Part shown: one piece after another, positions 10,700 to 21,798 of the stretch
Position numbering within the stretch: the stretch's first letter is position 1
How the letters are laid out: the number at the start of each line of letters is the position of its first letter
NCBI GenBank assembly: GCA_023213395.1
Contig: CM041465.1
Location: forward strand, 175,405,741-175,469,740
Origin: Cycas panzhihuaensis
Taxonomy: Eukaryota; Cycadophyta
Direction: 5' to 3'
DNA length: 64,000 bases
Made by a program: the position numbers and the translations under genes
The notes under the pieces: model-generated
What the model was told of the DNA's origin: nothing
Databases searched by the model: none
Seen by the model: the letters and a program-made list of their open reading frames with translations, nothing else

Positions 10700-10889
10700 T
10701 GTTGTGGTTATGTTTAACACCTGTGCATTCAAGGAAAGGAACGTATGAAGAACCAATGGGTATTTTTGTAAAGCAACCAGTCAGCATGCATTCAGGATAG
10801 AGAATGGATAAAACAAAGCCTAGAATGCAATCTATCCTGTCGCAAGAACGGACATTGTACAGTAGAAACGCATTGAACAGAGAAAGGAA
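10700..10889 (+). repeat. G1 3' LTR, truncated to ~190 bp
   Basis: It begins TGTTGTGGTTATG and follows the 5' LTR (1535 onward) with scattered transitions to GAGAAAGGAAC at 10889. There the sequence switches abruptly to copia protease code. About 525 bp of the LTR is missing. Confidence 0.85.
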
Positions 10890-13800
10890 CATGGATCATT
10901 AACTCAGGAGAATCTCGACACATGAAAAGTAATGAAGAGTTGCTCTATGATATTAAAGAAGGAAGAGGACAAACAGTTACCTTGGCAACAATGAGTCTGT
11001 TGAGATATCTAGAGTACACAAAATTGCCCCTTTTCATTCTCCAAATCACCCCACTTACACATTTCCCACAAGTGATGCCTACTCGATACTTTCAATGCAT
11101 AAAAGTCTCTTATCTGTTAGTCAGTTGGATAAACAGCAGATGAGCATATTGTTTAAAGGTGGAAAATATACCATTAATGACAGATATGATCAAGTGGTTG
11201 CCATTGGTCATGAAGACCATGGCCTTTGCAAATTGGATGCATCAAATATTACACTTGATACTACTCCAGCATATTCTACCACACAATCTATGACTGGAGA
11301 GTAATTTTGGCATAACAAGCTAGGCCACTTAAGTCTAGATACAATCAAAATGATGTTTAGCAAAAACCTGGCGTATGGGCTTCCAAAGATATCAACATCA
11401 AAATGTCTTTTGTGAAGCATGTATTATGGGAAAATAACATAGAGAGCCTTTTCCTAAAAGGAATGCATGGTGTACATCACAACCTTCGCAGCTAGTTCAC
11501 ACAGATCTATGTGTACCCATGTCTATAGCATCTCTTGGAGGAGCTTTGTACTACATCACCTTCATTGATGACCTTTCACATAAGGTTTGGGTCTACTTTA
11601 TCAAACATAAATCTGAGGCATTAGAAAAATTCAAGGAATTCAAACTTTAGGTGGAAAATGAGTCAGAATATTCAATCAAAATGTTGAGATGTGACAATGG
11701 AGGTGAATTTACCTCAAGGGAGTTTAACCAGTTCTACAAAGACCATGGAATTAAGAGACAACTCACTGCTCCGCATACACCTCTACAGAATGGAGTATCT
11801 AATAGAATGAATAGAACTTTGGCCAACAAAGCCAAAACAATAATGCATTCAAAAGGGCTTCCTCTTTCCTATTAGGCAGAAACATTCCACACAGCTGCTT
11901 ATGTGGCCAATAGGAGCACTACTGCAACAATCATTGATATCACACCAAAGGAGGCTTCATCTGACAAAAAGCCAACTGTAAGACATTTGAGGACTTTTTG
12001 GTGCACTACTTATATGCACATTCCCCAACAGCAAAGAAAGAAGTTGGATCATAATAGTCTCAAATGTAGTTTCCTTGGCTACTCTCTTGGCAACAAAGCA
12101 TATAGAGTATATGATCCCATTTCTAAGAAAATGCATATTTCTAGAGATGTAATCTTTGCTGAAGATAATGAGGAGTTAGAACCAGCATCCATCCATCCTC
12201 TTCCTGACAAAGGCAAGCAGATTATTGAGGACTTCCTTCCCTCACAATCTTCCACATCATGTTCATCATCTGCTCCTGTTGTTTCTTCATCTATTTCAGA
12301 TTCAACTCCACTTGAGTCTGGTAGCTCTTCTATTGATCAACCATTACAACCCCAAAATATTGATGTTCAAGTTATATCCACGAAGAAGCTACTCAAATGG
12401 TAAAGGACGATTAAGTTATTGAAGAAAAACGCCCATCTAAAATGAGGCAACAAATAGTTAACTATGCACTTATGGTTGAAGTGCTTTGTGTAGAAAAGCC
12501 TTCCACTTTTGAGGAGGCATGTAAAAGTGAAAAGTGGAAAGCCGCCATGAATGAAGAAATCCATTCTATTGAAAAGAATGAAACATGGGATTTGGTAGAA
12601 TTGCCTAAAAACAAACAAGCAATTAGTTGTAAATGGGTATATAAAACCAAATTCCACTCTGATGGTTCAAGTGTCATAAGGCTTGACTTGTTGCAAAGAG
12701 ATTTGAGTAAAAGGAAGACATTGACTATGAGCAGACCTTTGCACTGGTGGCAAATATGAATACCATCAGACTTATATTGGCCTTAGCTGCTCAATGTAAG
12801 TGGCCAATATATTTGATGATCGTACGAGCACCTTTCTCAATGGCGATCTTTAAGAGGAGGTTTATTTGGAACAACCTCCTAGATATAATGCACATGGAAA
12901 AGAACATTTGCTATGTTGCCTCAACAAGGCATTGTATGGTTTAAACATGGCCCTAGAGCATGGTATTCAAAAATCGATAATTATTTTTTGAAACATAGAT
13001 ATCATCGATCCTCATCAGATCCTAACTTGCACATAAAAGTTAGGGAGAACCATGTTGTCTTTGTCGTTTTATATGTTGATGACTTAGTGATCACTGGAAG
13101 TGACACTAAGATCATACAAATTCTCCATGATGACCTTAAGAGGAGTTTTGAGATTACTGATCTTAGACTTCTCCATTATTTTTTAGGCATGGAGGTGTGG
13201 CAACAGCCCAGGTCATCTCTCTATTTCCCAAACCAAATATTCTAGGGACATTTTGTAGCAATTTAAAATGGAGGACAACACACCTTTGCCTACATCCATG
13301 GAGAATGGAATTACATTATCACTTGATGAGGAAGCAGCACCAATAGATCCCACATTATATCAGCAACTAGTGGGTAGCCTAATCTCTCCCAACACTAAAC
13401 CAGATCTTTCATTTGCAGTTGAGATTTGTTCCAAGTACATGTCTCAATCCAATCAAAAGCGTTGAGATGTAACAAAACATATATTGAAATATCTCAGAGG
13501 CACATTGCAACATGGCCTTCAATATACACATAATGAGAACTTCATCTTAAAAGGGTTTTCAAATTCTGATTGGGCAGAATGCCATGATAGCCACAAATCG
13601 ACCTCAGGATATTGTTTTCACTTGGGTTAGGAGTTATTTTGTGGAGTTGCAAGAAGCAACCCAATGTTATTTTCTCCTCCACGGAAGTAGAGTACAAAGA
13701 TGTAGTTAACACACCTTGTGAGGCTATTTGGCTAAGGAGGATCCTTAGCAAGCTTGGACTTGAGCAGGATCACCCCACCCGAATATATTGTAACAATCAA

Positions 13801-14031
13801 AGTGTGCTCAAGTTAACTAAGAATCCAGTTTTTCATGTAAGGACCAAGCAAATTGAGGTTCATCACCAATTTATCAAGGAACATGTGCAAAATGGTAAGA
13901 TCAACCTTTTTTATAGACCCATGGACTAGCAGTTAGTGGATATCTTTACCAAGCCACTTGGTAGAGAAAAGTTAGAGAAATGCAAGGATGGTCTTGGTGT
14001 CCGACTTAACTTTATAAACATTAAGGAGGGG
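10890..14031 (+). pseudogene. A1 pol (PR remnant, INT, RT, RNase H)
   Basis: Protease remnant NSGESRHM replaces D-S-G-A. The GAG_pre-integrase segment and the integrase core follow: QLVHTDLC ~11490, FIDDLSHKVWVYF ~11560, CDNGGEF ~11690, TPLQNGVSNRMNRTL ~11780. The last is normally NGVAER, so the catalytic Glu is lost. RT runs from AISCKWVYKTKFHSDG (~12620) through LYVDDLVITGSD (~13070, catalytic pair intact) and DLRLLHYFLGMEVW. RNase H has SDWAECHDSHKSTSG, STEVEYK and IFTKPLGREK (~13950). Stops occur as TAG for Gln or Trp (e.g. 11648, 11873) and frameshifts are frequent. It ends with the usual ..NIKEGC before the polypurine tract. Confidence 0.88.
14019..14031 (+). promoter_or_regulatory. A1 polypurine tract
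   Basis: CATTAAGGAGGGG directly precedes the 3' LTR start TGTTAAACC. It has the expected position and composition for plus-strand priming in copia elements. Confidence 0.75.
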
Positions 14032-14575
14032 TGTTAAACCTTTATGTTTAAATGTTAAGTGATGTACTTTATATTATAACATTATGTACTTTATGTAAAG
14101 GTGTCTTATAATGTGATAAAGTACACACCCACATTCTTTCTAGTAGTATAATGTTGTGACATGAGGGTCAATATACCCCTCATGCACGTTTGCTCACAAG
14201 AGAGCCCAAGGGACACTTGTCCCACATACAACTGGCATAGCTTACGTATTTGACATTCGTCAAACATGAAGCCTCCCAAGGTCTCTCCTCCAACTCTATA
14301 TATTGAGACCATTTCTCATATATCATATATGAGAGTGAATATTATATTGTTATGCTGCTATTTTCTTGAATCTAAGTCAATCTTGTTTGTTTGGAGTGAG
14401 GAACAGTTCCTTCTCCTCTACATTTGTGTCTATCTTATGCTTGAGATCATTGTGCCTTATGCTTGCCTATTAGTTCATGTTCATAGTTGCCTAGTATAGA
14501 TGTTAATCATCTCCTCGTGCTAGTTGATTTCCTCTCCATAAGATCCTAAGGGCTGTGCTCATCAATCATTGGTAT
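14032..14575 (+). repeat. A1 3' LTR
   Basis: It starts TGTTAAACCTTTATG and matches the reverse complement of the A2 LTR (44118-44668) throughout. Shared blocks include the GCTCACAAGAGAGCCC-like block, the CTATATATTGAGACC TATA region and GATCCTAAGGGCTGT near the end. The 3' edge is set by the resumption of the H reading frame at about 14576. Its accuracy is about 10 bp. Confidence 0.8.
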
Positions 14576-15309
14576 AAACGCCAAATGCCATCTTTAACAA
14601 AAAAAACAAACAAGGAGTAAATGAGACTTTATACAAGCATCTTGTTGGAAGTCTCATATATCTAATAGCAACCAGACTAAACATATCATACTCAGTCGGA
14701 TTCATCTCCAGATTCATGCATGCTCCAAAGATTGTTCATTGGAATGCAGCTAAAAGAATTCTAAGGTATATCAAGAGCACTTTAGATCTAGGATTGAAAT
14801 ATGACAAAAACTCTGATCTTAATCTGATAGGATGATGTGATTCAGATTGGGCTACTGATCGTCATGAGAGGAAATCTACTTCTGGGCACTATTTCACCTT
14901 AGGATCAACGATAACATACAGGAGCAGTAAGAAATAGGCAATTGTTGCTTTATCATCTACAAAGGCAGAATACAAAGCAGTTGTAAGTGCCGCTTATGAA
15001 ATAATTTAGCTCAAATAGTTGCTCAAAGACCAGAATCAAGAAATATCTAAATCCACCCCAATATTTTATGATAACTAGAGTGTTATCAAATTAATAAAGA
15101 ATACAGTCTACCATGCAAGAACAAAACATATTTCAGTTCATCATCATTTCATACTTGAGAAAGTTCGAGCCAAAGAGATCAATATTCAACACTGCAACAA
15201 TGAGGATCAACTTGCAGACATCTTCACCAAGCCATTAGGAAGAGACAGATTCCAATACATCCAAAGATTACTAGGAGTTTAGAACAAAGGATAAAACATT
15301 AAGGGTGGA
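14576..15309 (+). pseudogene. H: copia RT C-terminus and RNase H remnant
   Basis: The frame resumes at TPNAIFNKKNKQ, then GVNETLYKHLVGSLIYL (~14615-14660), SRFMHAPKIVHWNAAKRILRY and the RNase H part: SDWATDRHERKSTSGHYF, LSSTKAEYK, HARTKHISVHHHFILEK, QLADIFTKPLGRDRF (to ~15270). Stops replace Trp and Gln codons at several places. This is the distal half of a copia pol cut by the A1 insertion. Its upstream part was lost in the deletion at 10889. A polypurine tract (ATTAAGGGTGGA) precedes the LTR. Confidence 0.85.
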
Positions 15310-15530
15310 TGTTAAAGTTAATGTTTTATCTCTAGAAGCTCTTAAGTTTTGGTTGAGGGTCATGTGCCAAAAACCCTTTTTTAATTTTATGTTGACAAGT
15401 GGCCAACATGCATGGGCCCTCGATTGCAAACTTGAGGTATATATATGAGAGGTCCACCTCTCCTTTAATCAATGGTGATGGTTACTTTCATTTTTGAGTC
15501 AATTCCTTGTTTGTAATTGTGATTTTAACA
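15310..15530 (+). repeat. H 3' LTR (221 bp)
   Basis: It starts TGTTAAA and ends TTTAACA, a perfect 7-bp terminal inverted repeat. It contains a TATATATAT box near 15438. The short length and the TGTTAA..GTTTTATCTCTAG start resemble the C and D LTRs. It is followed at once by the G2 integrase frame, so H was inserted in G2. Confidence 0.8.
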
Positions 15531-16323
15531 CTTGAAATCGATGGCCAAACAGAGAAAGTGAACCTGGGGCTTGAAAATTTGCTTAGGATGTACACTATAG
15601 AACAACCAACCCGAAAAATTACCTATATTTGGCTAAATTTTCCTACAATAGTGCAACCCATTCCTCCACAAGTACAAGTCCTTTTGTGGCACTATATGGC
15701 AAAAAATGTAACACACCCCTTAGTTGGAGAATCTAAAATACATATACATGTTGGGGCTAGAACTTCAACAAGAAATGGAAAGGCAAGTAGTCCACATTAG
15801 AAAGCAGTTGAAGGTAGCCTAAAATAGGCAAAAGAGCTATGAACAACAAGGGAATTTCAAGTTGGAAAACATCTATTCCTACAGATAAAACCCAAGCATA
15901 GCTCGCTCTGCTTTGGCATGTGTAAGAAACTTTCACCAAGATATTGTGGTCCATTCAAGATCTTAGAGCAAATTAGACAAGTTGCCTATAAGCTTACCTT
16001 GCCACTGAATCTTTAGATTCATAATGTGTTGTATGTTTCATTGTTAAATAAGTATGTCCTAGACTCAAAGCATGTGTTTGAAAAGACTAATCTTGCATCT
16101 AGACCAAGCATTGATTTTGAAAAAGAATCCTTAAAAATAATAGATCAAAGGAAGAGAAAGTTGCAAAACAAGAGCATTAGGCAAACAAAAGTGCAATGGA
16201 AGCATTTGACACCATAAGAGTTCACATGGGAATTGGAGAGCAACATGCAACAACAGTATCCTCATCTATTTGTAGTATGATCAAGCTACTTTGAGAAGGA
16301 TGGTTTTATGAAGGGGAGGGAGA
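15531..16323 (+). pseudogene. G2: chromovirus integrase C-terminus with chromodomain
   Basis: The fragment begins at IDGQTEKVN (the integrase C-terminal helix, normally TDGQTERVN). It continues through a decayed stretch to [23 protein letters not shown] (~15940-16010) and HNVLYVSLLNKYV. It then reaches a chromodomain-like end with KSIRQTKVQWKHLTPxEFTWELE (~16165-16240). Chromodomains direct integration to heterochromatin in plant chromoviruses. The frame has many stops. The catalytic core and everything upstream are missing. A purine-rich tract (GAAGGGGAGGGAGA, ~16310-16323) precedes the LTR. Confidence 0.8.
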
Positions 16324-18307
16324 TGTAAGGACCCAATTCCTCAACTAGCCATGGTTAGGCCATAACACTAGCAAATATGTAAAGTATAATATTTCTTTTC
16401 TAGTTTTGTTCATCCTATGTGAGGTGGATGCACAATTTATGCTTCACCAGGTGTGGGAATGCACCATTTTGGTTTCTTATCTTAGCCAGTAATTTTGTAT
16501 TTAGGTTGTAATCCATTTGGACTGAATTTATTTATCACTTTTCTTTCAACACATCATTCAATGTAAAAATCACTCTTTGTTTATTGCTCGCATAATACAA
16601 AAGCAGCCAGATTACTTAGATGGGAAATATAAACAAGGGAGCACATGATATGAACGAGAGAAGAATAAAGGGGAAAAACAAATGTAAGGGTAGATGCTAG
16701 AACACTAAAAATGGACATCAAAGTGAGGAGTTATGAAACTTTAAAGTGGACCTCCAAGCTAAGTTTTTCCGAATAAAAGATTTTTTGGAAATTGTGAATG
16801 AAGGGTACAAAAGGGAAGTCTTTCGCAAATTCGTGAATGAACTAGTGAGTGGGACCCTTCAAACATGCAATTGCAAAGTCACAAAATAAGAGGTCACAAT
16901 AGAGACAACCTTCCACATTTTCGCAAATGAGTAGCTAAGTGGGGCCCCTCGATTGTCAGGTTGTAAAATCGTGAAAACAAAGTGGTGCGAGTAAAAGTCC
17001 CTCACAATTTCACAAGTGGACCATTGAGTGGAAATATTAAAAGGCTAAGTTGCACAATTGCGAAAAGATATCACAGTTAACAAAAGTTCCACAAATTGAC
17101 ACATGGATCGCCGAATATGGATTACAAAGCCAAAACTCTAAAATTGCGAAGTAAAAGAATGGCAAAAAAAGCAACCATTTCACAAACCTAGAAACCATTT
17201 GTTGAGTAGTGCATGCGATCAAGTGCAAAATCGAAGTAAGGGATGCAAACAAAAGAACATTCTTCACATTTTCGCAAATGGGTCTCTAAGATCAATACCA
17301 ACATGACAAGTTGCAAAAACGCAAAGACAAAGGATTATAAGGTGAAATCTCAACTTTTGAGCCTCCAAAGAAAGGACTATAACTTACTCATCCGAGGTTG
17401 GATTCGAGTGATTCAAGATGCATTGGAATCCTCGATCGTAGACCAACATTCTCACACAAGAATAATGGTTTCTCCATGCAAATACAACATATACAATTGG
17501 CCTAAAGTGACGATGGTATAGTGAGGTAGAATGGGGTGCAACTGGCAAGCACTCACAATTTCGTCTAGAATAATCTTGATAATAAATAGAACTACACCAA
17601 ATCAGATTCAGACAGTGCCCATTGAAGAAACCAATATGCTAGGGTAAGAAAGGGGATGTATAAAATCATCCATGCAAAGGTATTGTGAAACACTTGGACA
17701 GAAACATGTAGAGTGGATATTCCAATTACAGTAACTACAAACTCAGATACAACCACCATAGGGAAAAGCTGCCCACCAAGACTTGGAGCGAATGACAACA
17801 AACCAAATCACCAAGAGTGAGGGATTTAGTTGGAAAAGGAAAAGAAAAAGGGATCTCTTCTTTTATCTTCATTCACCTTCTTTCGTCTCCATGCATCAGT
17901 ATCCTTCAGGAGGAAAGTTTAGAGAAAGTCATTGAAAGCTAAGGGTTGAACAAAGGAAATTAGAAGCCAAGGAGCAACCAGAGATTTTTGAGCTGCCAAG
18001 ACTAGGCCACTAAGCTTATTATTTGTAGGAATGATGCAAGGATGAATTTTGAAGCTCAAAATGGAGCTTTCTCAAATGTCTTATGGTTGAATTTTGCAAA
18101 AGTAGGCTTGAGTGAGTTAAGCATGGTCATACTTTTAGGTAGAATCCCAAAACAGACATATCAACTCACATTGGAATCTCTTTGAGATTAATTCCATCCC
18201 TTGAAAAGGTTAAGTTTGCTAAGTGACATGAATGTATATGTCTATTTCTGTGTCTTATCTCATTGGACTATTTTGAAGGTGCTAAATTTCAAACTAGTAT
18301 GTGAGGT

Positions 18308-18487
18308 TTGGGTTGAGCGAGTCCCCATTCCCTCAGAGTTGAGTGAGTCCCCTCTACGATTTGAAAAGAATTTGGGTTGAGTGAGTCCCCTTTCCTCTGA
18401 GATTGTTATAGGGAATGTGGGATGAGTGAGCCCCCCTTCCTATGAGGGTTGGGTTAGTCCCCTTGAGTGTGGAGCAAGTCCCCTCCT
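18308..18487 (+). repeat. Degenerate GAGTGAGTCCCC repeat cluster
   Basis: Six imperfect copies of a core like GGGTTGAGTGAGTCCCC occur with irregular spacing of about 20-45 bp. The cores and their CCTTTCC-type followers vary by point changes. It lies inside the presumed G2 LTR. Confidence 0.75.
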
Positions 18488-18533
18488 TGTTATTGTTCTT
18501 GAGAGCATAAGTAATGCCTATACAATATAGAAT

Positions 18534-18590
18534 CACAATTGACATAAGGTTGCTTTAGGTGGGTCAGGCACAATCGACATAAGGTTGCTT
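18534..18590 (+). repeat. Short direct repeat (ACATAAGGTTGCTT)
   Basis: CACAATTGACATAAGGTTGC (18534 on) is repeated about 36 bp later with one change (CACAATCGACATAAGG..). It forms two tandem units beside the GAGTCCCC cluster. Confidence 0.8.
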
Positions 18591-18778
18591 GATTTTGCAT
18601 TCAATGAGCAATTTTCCCAAGGGTAATTACATAGTCCATGCCTTTTGCATTCATGGGTGCTATTATTTGCAAACTTTTCATAGGGGAAATTTGACCTTTA
18701 TTGCCCAAACTTCAAACAAAATATACATCTTCCCGCCAACTTTTTCTTTTTATGTAGACTTAGTGTTGTTTTAATGAA

Positions 18779-19492
18779 TGTTGCTTGATGACACACCCCC
18801 CCCCCCCCCCCCCAACTCAATGGACCAAGACACCTTTCAAAATGAGGAGATATTGAATATTTTATGATTATGATATTGAAGTAAAAGGAATAAAGTTTTG
18901 AAACATGGATCATAACATAGACCACCTCATTGGGTTCAAAATAAATGGTCACAAGTCCCAAATGGACATTGTATCAAAAAGTTATGTAAGTTTTAAGTTT
19001 GCAGTTTTAAATAGAAATTATTAGAGGTTGACTCTAGTTTCATTTATTGATTATCTTTAGGGCCAAATCTAGCTTAAAATACCATGGCATTTTGGCAGGA
19101 ATATATAAGAAGTGGTTGGGTCATTTGGAAGATTAAGTTTTTAGTTTTCTTCACTCCTTTGGGAGAAGGCTTTATTTCAAGAGGTTCCCTTCCCTTGAAA
19201 AGGGGCAAGTATTTGTAGAAGGCTTTTCTGTTAGCTTGTTGAAGCTTTGTAATAGAGATAAATTTGATTAGTGGATGCAATTTTAGTTTATTATAAAGTT
19301 ATCATATTTGTTATTATTTCATTTCCTTATGCATTGCCATACTTATTATCATATTAGTATTTGTTCTTTTCAATGCAATTTGGAGTGGTTATTGATATTA
19401 TTTTGCAATCATCTTTTGATATTTGGTAGTACTTGAATATTAATGTTGTTATTTATTGTTGGAATTAACAAGCAACCTTAGGAAATCTGTCA
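18779..19492 (+). repeat. K 5' LTR
   Basis: It starts TGTTGCTTGATG and contains AATGGACCAAG, GGAGATATTGA and CATGGATCATA blocks shared with 25469-25742. It ends ..CTGTCA before the primer-like site. A run of 18 C residues (18796-18813) replaces the CGATCCCTCCC of the other copy. Confidence 0.7.
18796..18813 (+). repeat. Poly(C) tract of 18
   Basis: An uninterrupted C18 run lies in the K 5' LTR. The homologous 3' LTR has only short C runs, so this is a local homopolymer expansion or a sequencing artefact. Confidence 0.9.
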
Positions 19493-19496
19493 AAAA

Positions 19497-19508
19497 TGAT
19501 ATCAGAGC
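19497..19508 (+). promoter_or_regulatory. K primer-binding site (tRNA-iMet, decayed)
   Basis: TGATATCAGAGC differs by one base from the tRNA-iMet complement TGGTATCAGAGC. It lies 4 bases after the LTR end. Confidence 0.65.
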
Positions 19509-21291
19509 ATGGTTTTACCAATTAGGGTTTTATTAGAGCTCTACAATTTTAGGGGTGTAAATGGTCGAATTTAAAAAAAAAATAAATTGTTGATTTGAGA
19601 TGTCCAGGCTTGCACGATAAATTATGAGAGCTTATATTGTAGATTTTGGAGTAGAATTGCAAAACTTACAAGGGTTTCAATCTCGACCTGCTATCTGCCA
19701 TTGTCTACAGGGCCGACAATCTACTATCATAACTTTTAACGACCATAACAAGGGCTACATGTATCCAATTGATCTCATGTTTGTTATTTTTTTATTTTTT
19801 TATTCGGTGTCTCTTGAAGTATACTTCCTTAAGAAATGGTTTTTAGCCAAATTTGATATCAAGATCGAAAGTTATCAACATTTTTGTAAAAGAATGATAT
19901 GTCCATACAAACATACACAGAAAATTTTTCTAGGATTTAAAAAGCAAGGCCAATATAACATTTAAGGAGGCCTTACAATTTTGTATTAGCAATCTATATT
20001 TGAATATATGCAAGGAGGTACAACAATCCAACCCAAGCACCTTATGGAGTGCCATTCACCTAGCACGTCAACTGAGTCCAACCACTTAACAAGTCAAGCC
20101 AAGCATTTTTAAGAAGAACTAGTTGAGATGCATAAATCAAATAAGGAATGGCCCACTTGTAAGTAATTTGGCAAAGGAATAGTTAAAATGCATGAAACAA
20201 GCAAAAAAGAGTCCACTTATGAGTAGTTGGAAGAAGAAATAATCAAGATGCATGAACCAAATGAATACATGAATCTTGTGAATACATGAGTCCACTTATA
20301 AGCAATATAAAAAGAAAGAAGTTGATATACATGAATCTTGTGAAGCATAATCCATTTCAAAGCAATGTGAATTTACCTCAGAATCAAAGTAGCAATTCAA
20401 CCCAAATGAGGTAACTATTGAGAGTTCAAACCTTGTTATGTATTGTTCCCTTCCTTTTTGCAATTTTACGGTCCCTCTTGAATCTCCACTTCATATGGCT
20501 ATAGAGAACCTGCGTTCCCTACTTACCAAGAGTCCATAGTTAATACACATCCTCCTCCTCATCATGATACTCACATTCCTCTCATTAATTCCCCATTCTC
20601 TCTTTCTTCCAAATTAGCCAACATCTATTCTTTTCATCATGCATCATTTTCTTCCTCCCCCTTTTTTTCATTTTCCAATTTGTCTTATAGGCCATATTAT
20701 TTTTGTCCTTTATCCTTCTATTAACTCTGCACATATGTTATTCCCTACCCTCGCTCTTATTCACATCATCCTTGGCCTCCATTTCTCTTACGTTCCACAT
20801 ATCTCTTCCCAATGCACTTAAATAAGTTGTTTTCCCATATAGAACAATCCAACATACCCCAACCATGCATTCCTTATCTTTCCCTGACTAAACCCATACA
20901 TACATGATCCCCCAATCTCTGTTGTAGCCCACACCCCCTTACCTTCAATCTCCATTCCCCGTATCTCCCTATTGTACCCATATGTTGCCATCTCAACCAC
21001 TTGCCCATATGAGATCCCCATCCTCACACCAAAAGCATACTTTCCCATCTAAGATATTTCTCTTCTTTAAGGAAGAACCCCCATGAATGCAATATGGAAG
21101 CAGGATAGAAGATCCCATGCAAAGTAAACCCATGACACAAAGGTCCCAAGGTCTACCAAGTATACGATGTGTTGTATCAATACCAATAAAGCCCAATAGT
21201 GTTAAAAGGAAAGACTTGAAGTAGAAGGATGTTAGATGTTCACAATAAGGATTACTCTATCAGAGAAACAAGTTCCAAGGGATAAGTACAT
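19509..21291 (+). other. K internal region, no recognisable domain
   Basis: The longest open stretch (19624-19965, 113 codons) has a hydrophobic segment in its middle but no family I recognise. It contains a 60-bp tandem repeat block (20121-20400). 20420-21050 is C/T-rich on the plus strand with scattered CCC runs and no retroelement motif. It is interrupted at 21291 by element L. Confidence 0.5.
20121..20400 (+). repeat. 60-bp tandem repeat, four decayed units
   Basis: Units begin at 20121, 20181 and 20241 (exact 60-bp spacing). A fourth begins near 20320 after a ~19-bp insertion. Each starts with a variant of AGTTGAGATGCATGAA and contains TCCACTTATAAG. The 60-bp period is 20 codons. One frame reads a V-x-M-H-E-x-x-K type motif in each unit, which suggests an ancestral coding repeat. 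Confidence 0.75.
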
Positions 21292-21783
21292 TATAGCATT
21301 CCCAAAATTAAAGAGGAATTCAATTTTATAAGAGGAAATTATTATTATGAAGTTGGTTTTTAGGAGGAGTAAAAAAAGAATTATCTATTAAATTTCATTA
21401 TGAAGTCACTTTTTCTGAGGGAAAATTATGAGGTTGGTTTTAAAGGCTATAAATAGAGAAGCCTTATTCATTTGTAAAACCAATCTTGGAGAATTTATTA
21501 TCTCATGGTATAATGGCTTCATGCCATTAGGGCCTTGTGGCTATGGGAGGATCATGGCCGCCTCGAAGAGGGTTGCAGCTACTAGACATTTTAATCAGGT
21601 TCTGTTATAATATGTATTATTATTGTGAATTATCTTTATTTGAATGATCTATTGTTTGATGAATGAATTATCCCTGTTGGAAACTCTGTTTAGAATATTT
21701 TCTGCTGTGAATATATGAGAAATATCTTCGTTATCTGCTAGAAATTTGCTTTTGTCTACTATTTATGAGAAGGGCTCACTACA
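21292..21783 (+). repeat. L 5' LTR
   Basis: It pairs with 24607-25098 over 492 bp with no length change. The first dinucleotide is TA here and TG in the 3' copy, so this end has mutated. A TATAAATA box lies at 21448-21455. It ends CACTACA. Confidence 0.85.
21448..21455 (+). promoter_or_regulatory. L TATA box
   Basis: TATAAATA in a GGCTATAAATAGAG context is conserved in the 3' LTR (24763-24770) and in the G3 LTRs. The position fits a U3/R boundary. Confidence 0.7.
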
Positions 21784-21785
21784 AC

Positions 21786-21798
21786 TGGTATCAAGGCC
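21786..21798 (+). promoter_or_regulatory. L primer-binding site (tRNA-iMet)
   Basis: TGGTATCAAGGCC starts two bases after the LTR. It is the initiator-Met site (TGGTATCAGAGCC) with a two-base change. Confidence 0.75.

Larger units (their letters stand above)
1535..10889 (+). mobile_element. G1: Ty3/gypsy LTR retrotransposon (Athila/Tat-like), 3' truncated
   Basis: The element is bounded on the left by a 715-bp LTR (1535-2249). On the right is the first ~190 bp of the matching LTR (10700-10889). Between them, in order, are a tRNA-Asp-like primer site, gag, protease, a second gag-like stretch, reverse transcriptase, RNase H, integrase, and an extra open reading frame with a coiled-coil tail. 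The order RT-RNase H-integrase defines Ty3/gypsy. The tRNA-Asp primer and the post-integrase ORF are typical of plant Athila/Tat elements. No chromodomain follows integrase. All coding parts carry stops or frameshifts, and the RT active site is altered, so the copy is dead. The lineage name is an inference. Confidence 0.85.
10890..14575 (+). mobile_element. A1: copia element, 5' truncated, with 3' LTR
   Basis: The internal part begins mid-protease (WIINSGESRHM at 10890) and runs integrase, RT and RNase H in copia order to a polypurine tract and a 3' LTR (14032-14575). The 5' LTR, primer site and gag are missing. The same family occurs on the minus strand as A2 (44118-46834), which supports the LTR limits. 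The right edge falls inside the RT frame of H, so A1 was inserted in H before the deletion that removed its left half. Confidence 0.85.
16324..18778 (+). repeat. G2 3' LTR and possible flank
   Basis: It begins TGTAAGGACCC right after the polypurine tract, a typical chromovirus LTR start. The right edge is not visible; the next certain feature is the K LTR at 18779. Long LTRs (2 kb or more) are known in Tekay/Del-type chromoviruses, so the whole stretch may be LTR. No partner LTR is in the window. Within it lie two small repeat clusters (18308-18487 and 18534-18590). No coding frame is supported. Confidence 0.55.

Noticed and set aside
14568-14582. TGGTATAAACGCC after the A1 LTR looks like a tRNA-iMet primer site, which would make the LTR a 5' LTR.
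   Set aside because: The H reading frame resumes at ACG CCA (TPNAIFN..GVNETLYKHLVGS) in the same bases, so this is RT code and the match is chance. The LTR also follows A1 RNase H and a polypurine tract.
20639-21196. Several short frames on both strands in K as small genes.
   Set aside because: C/T-rich low-complexity sequence opens frames on both strands. No start context or domain.
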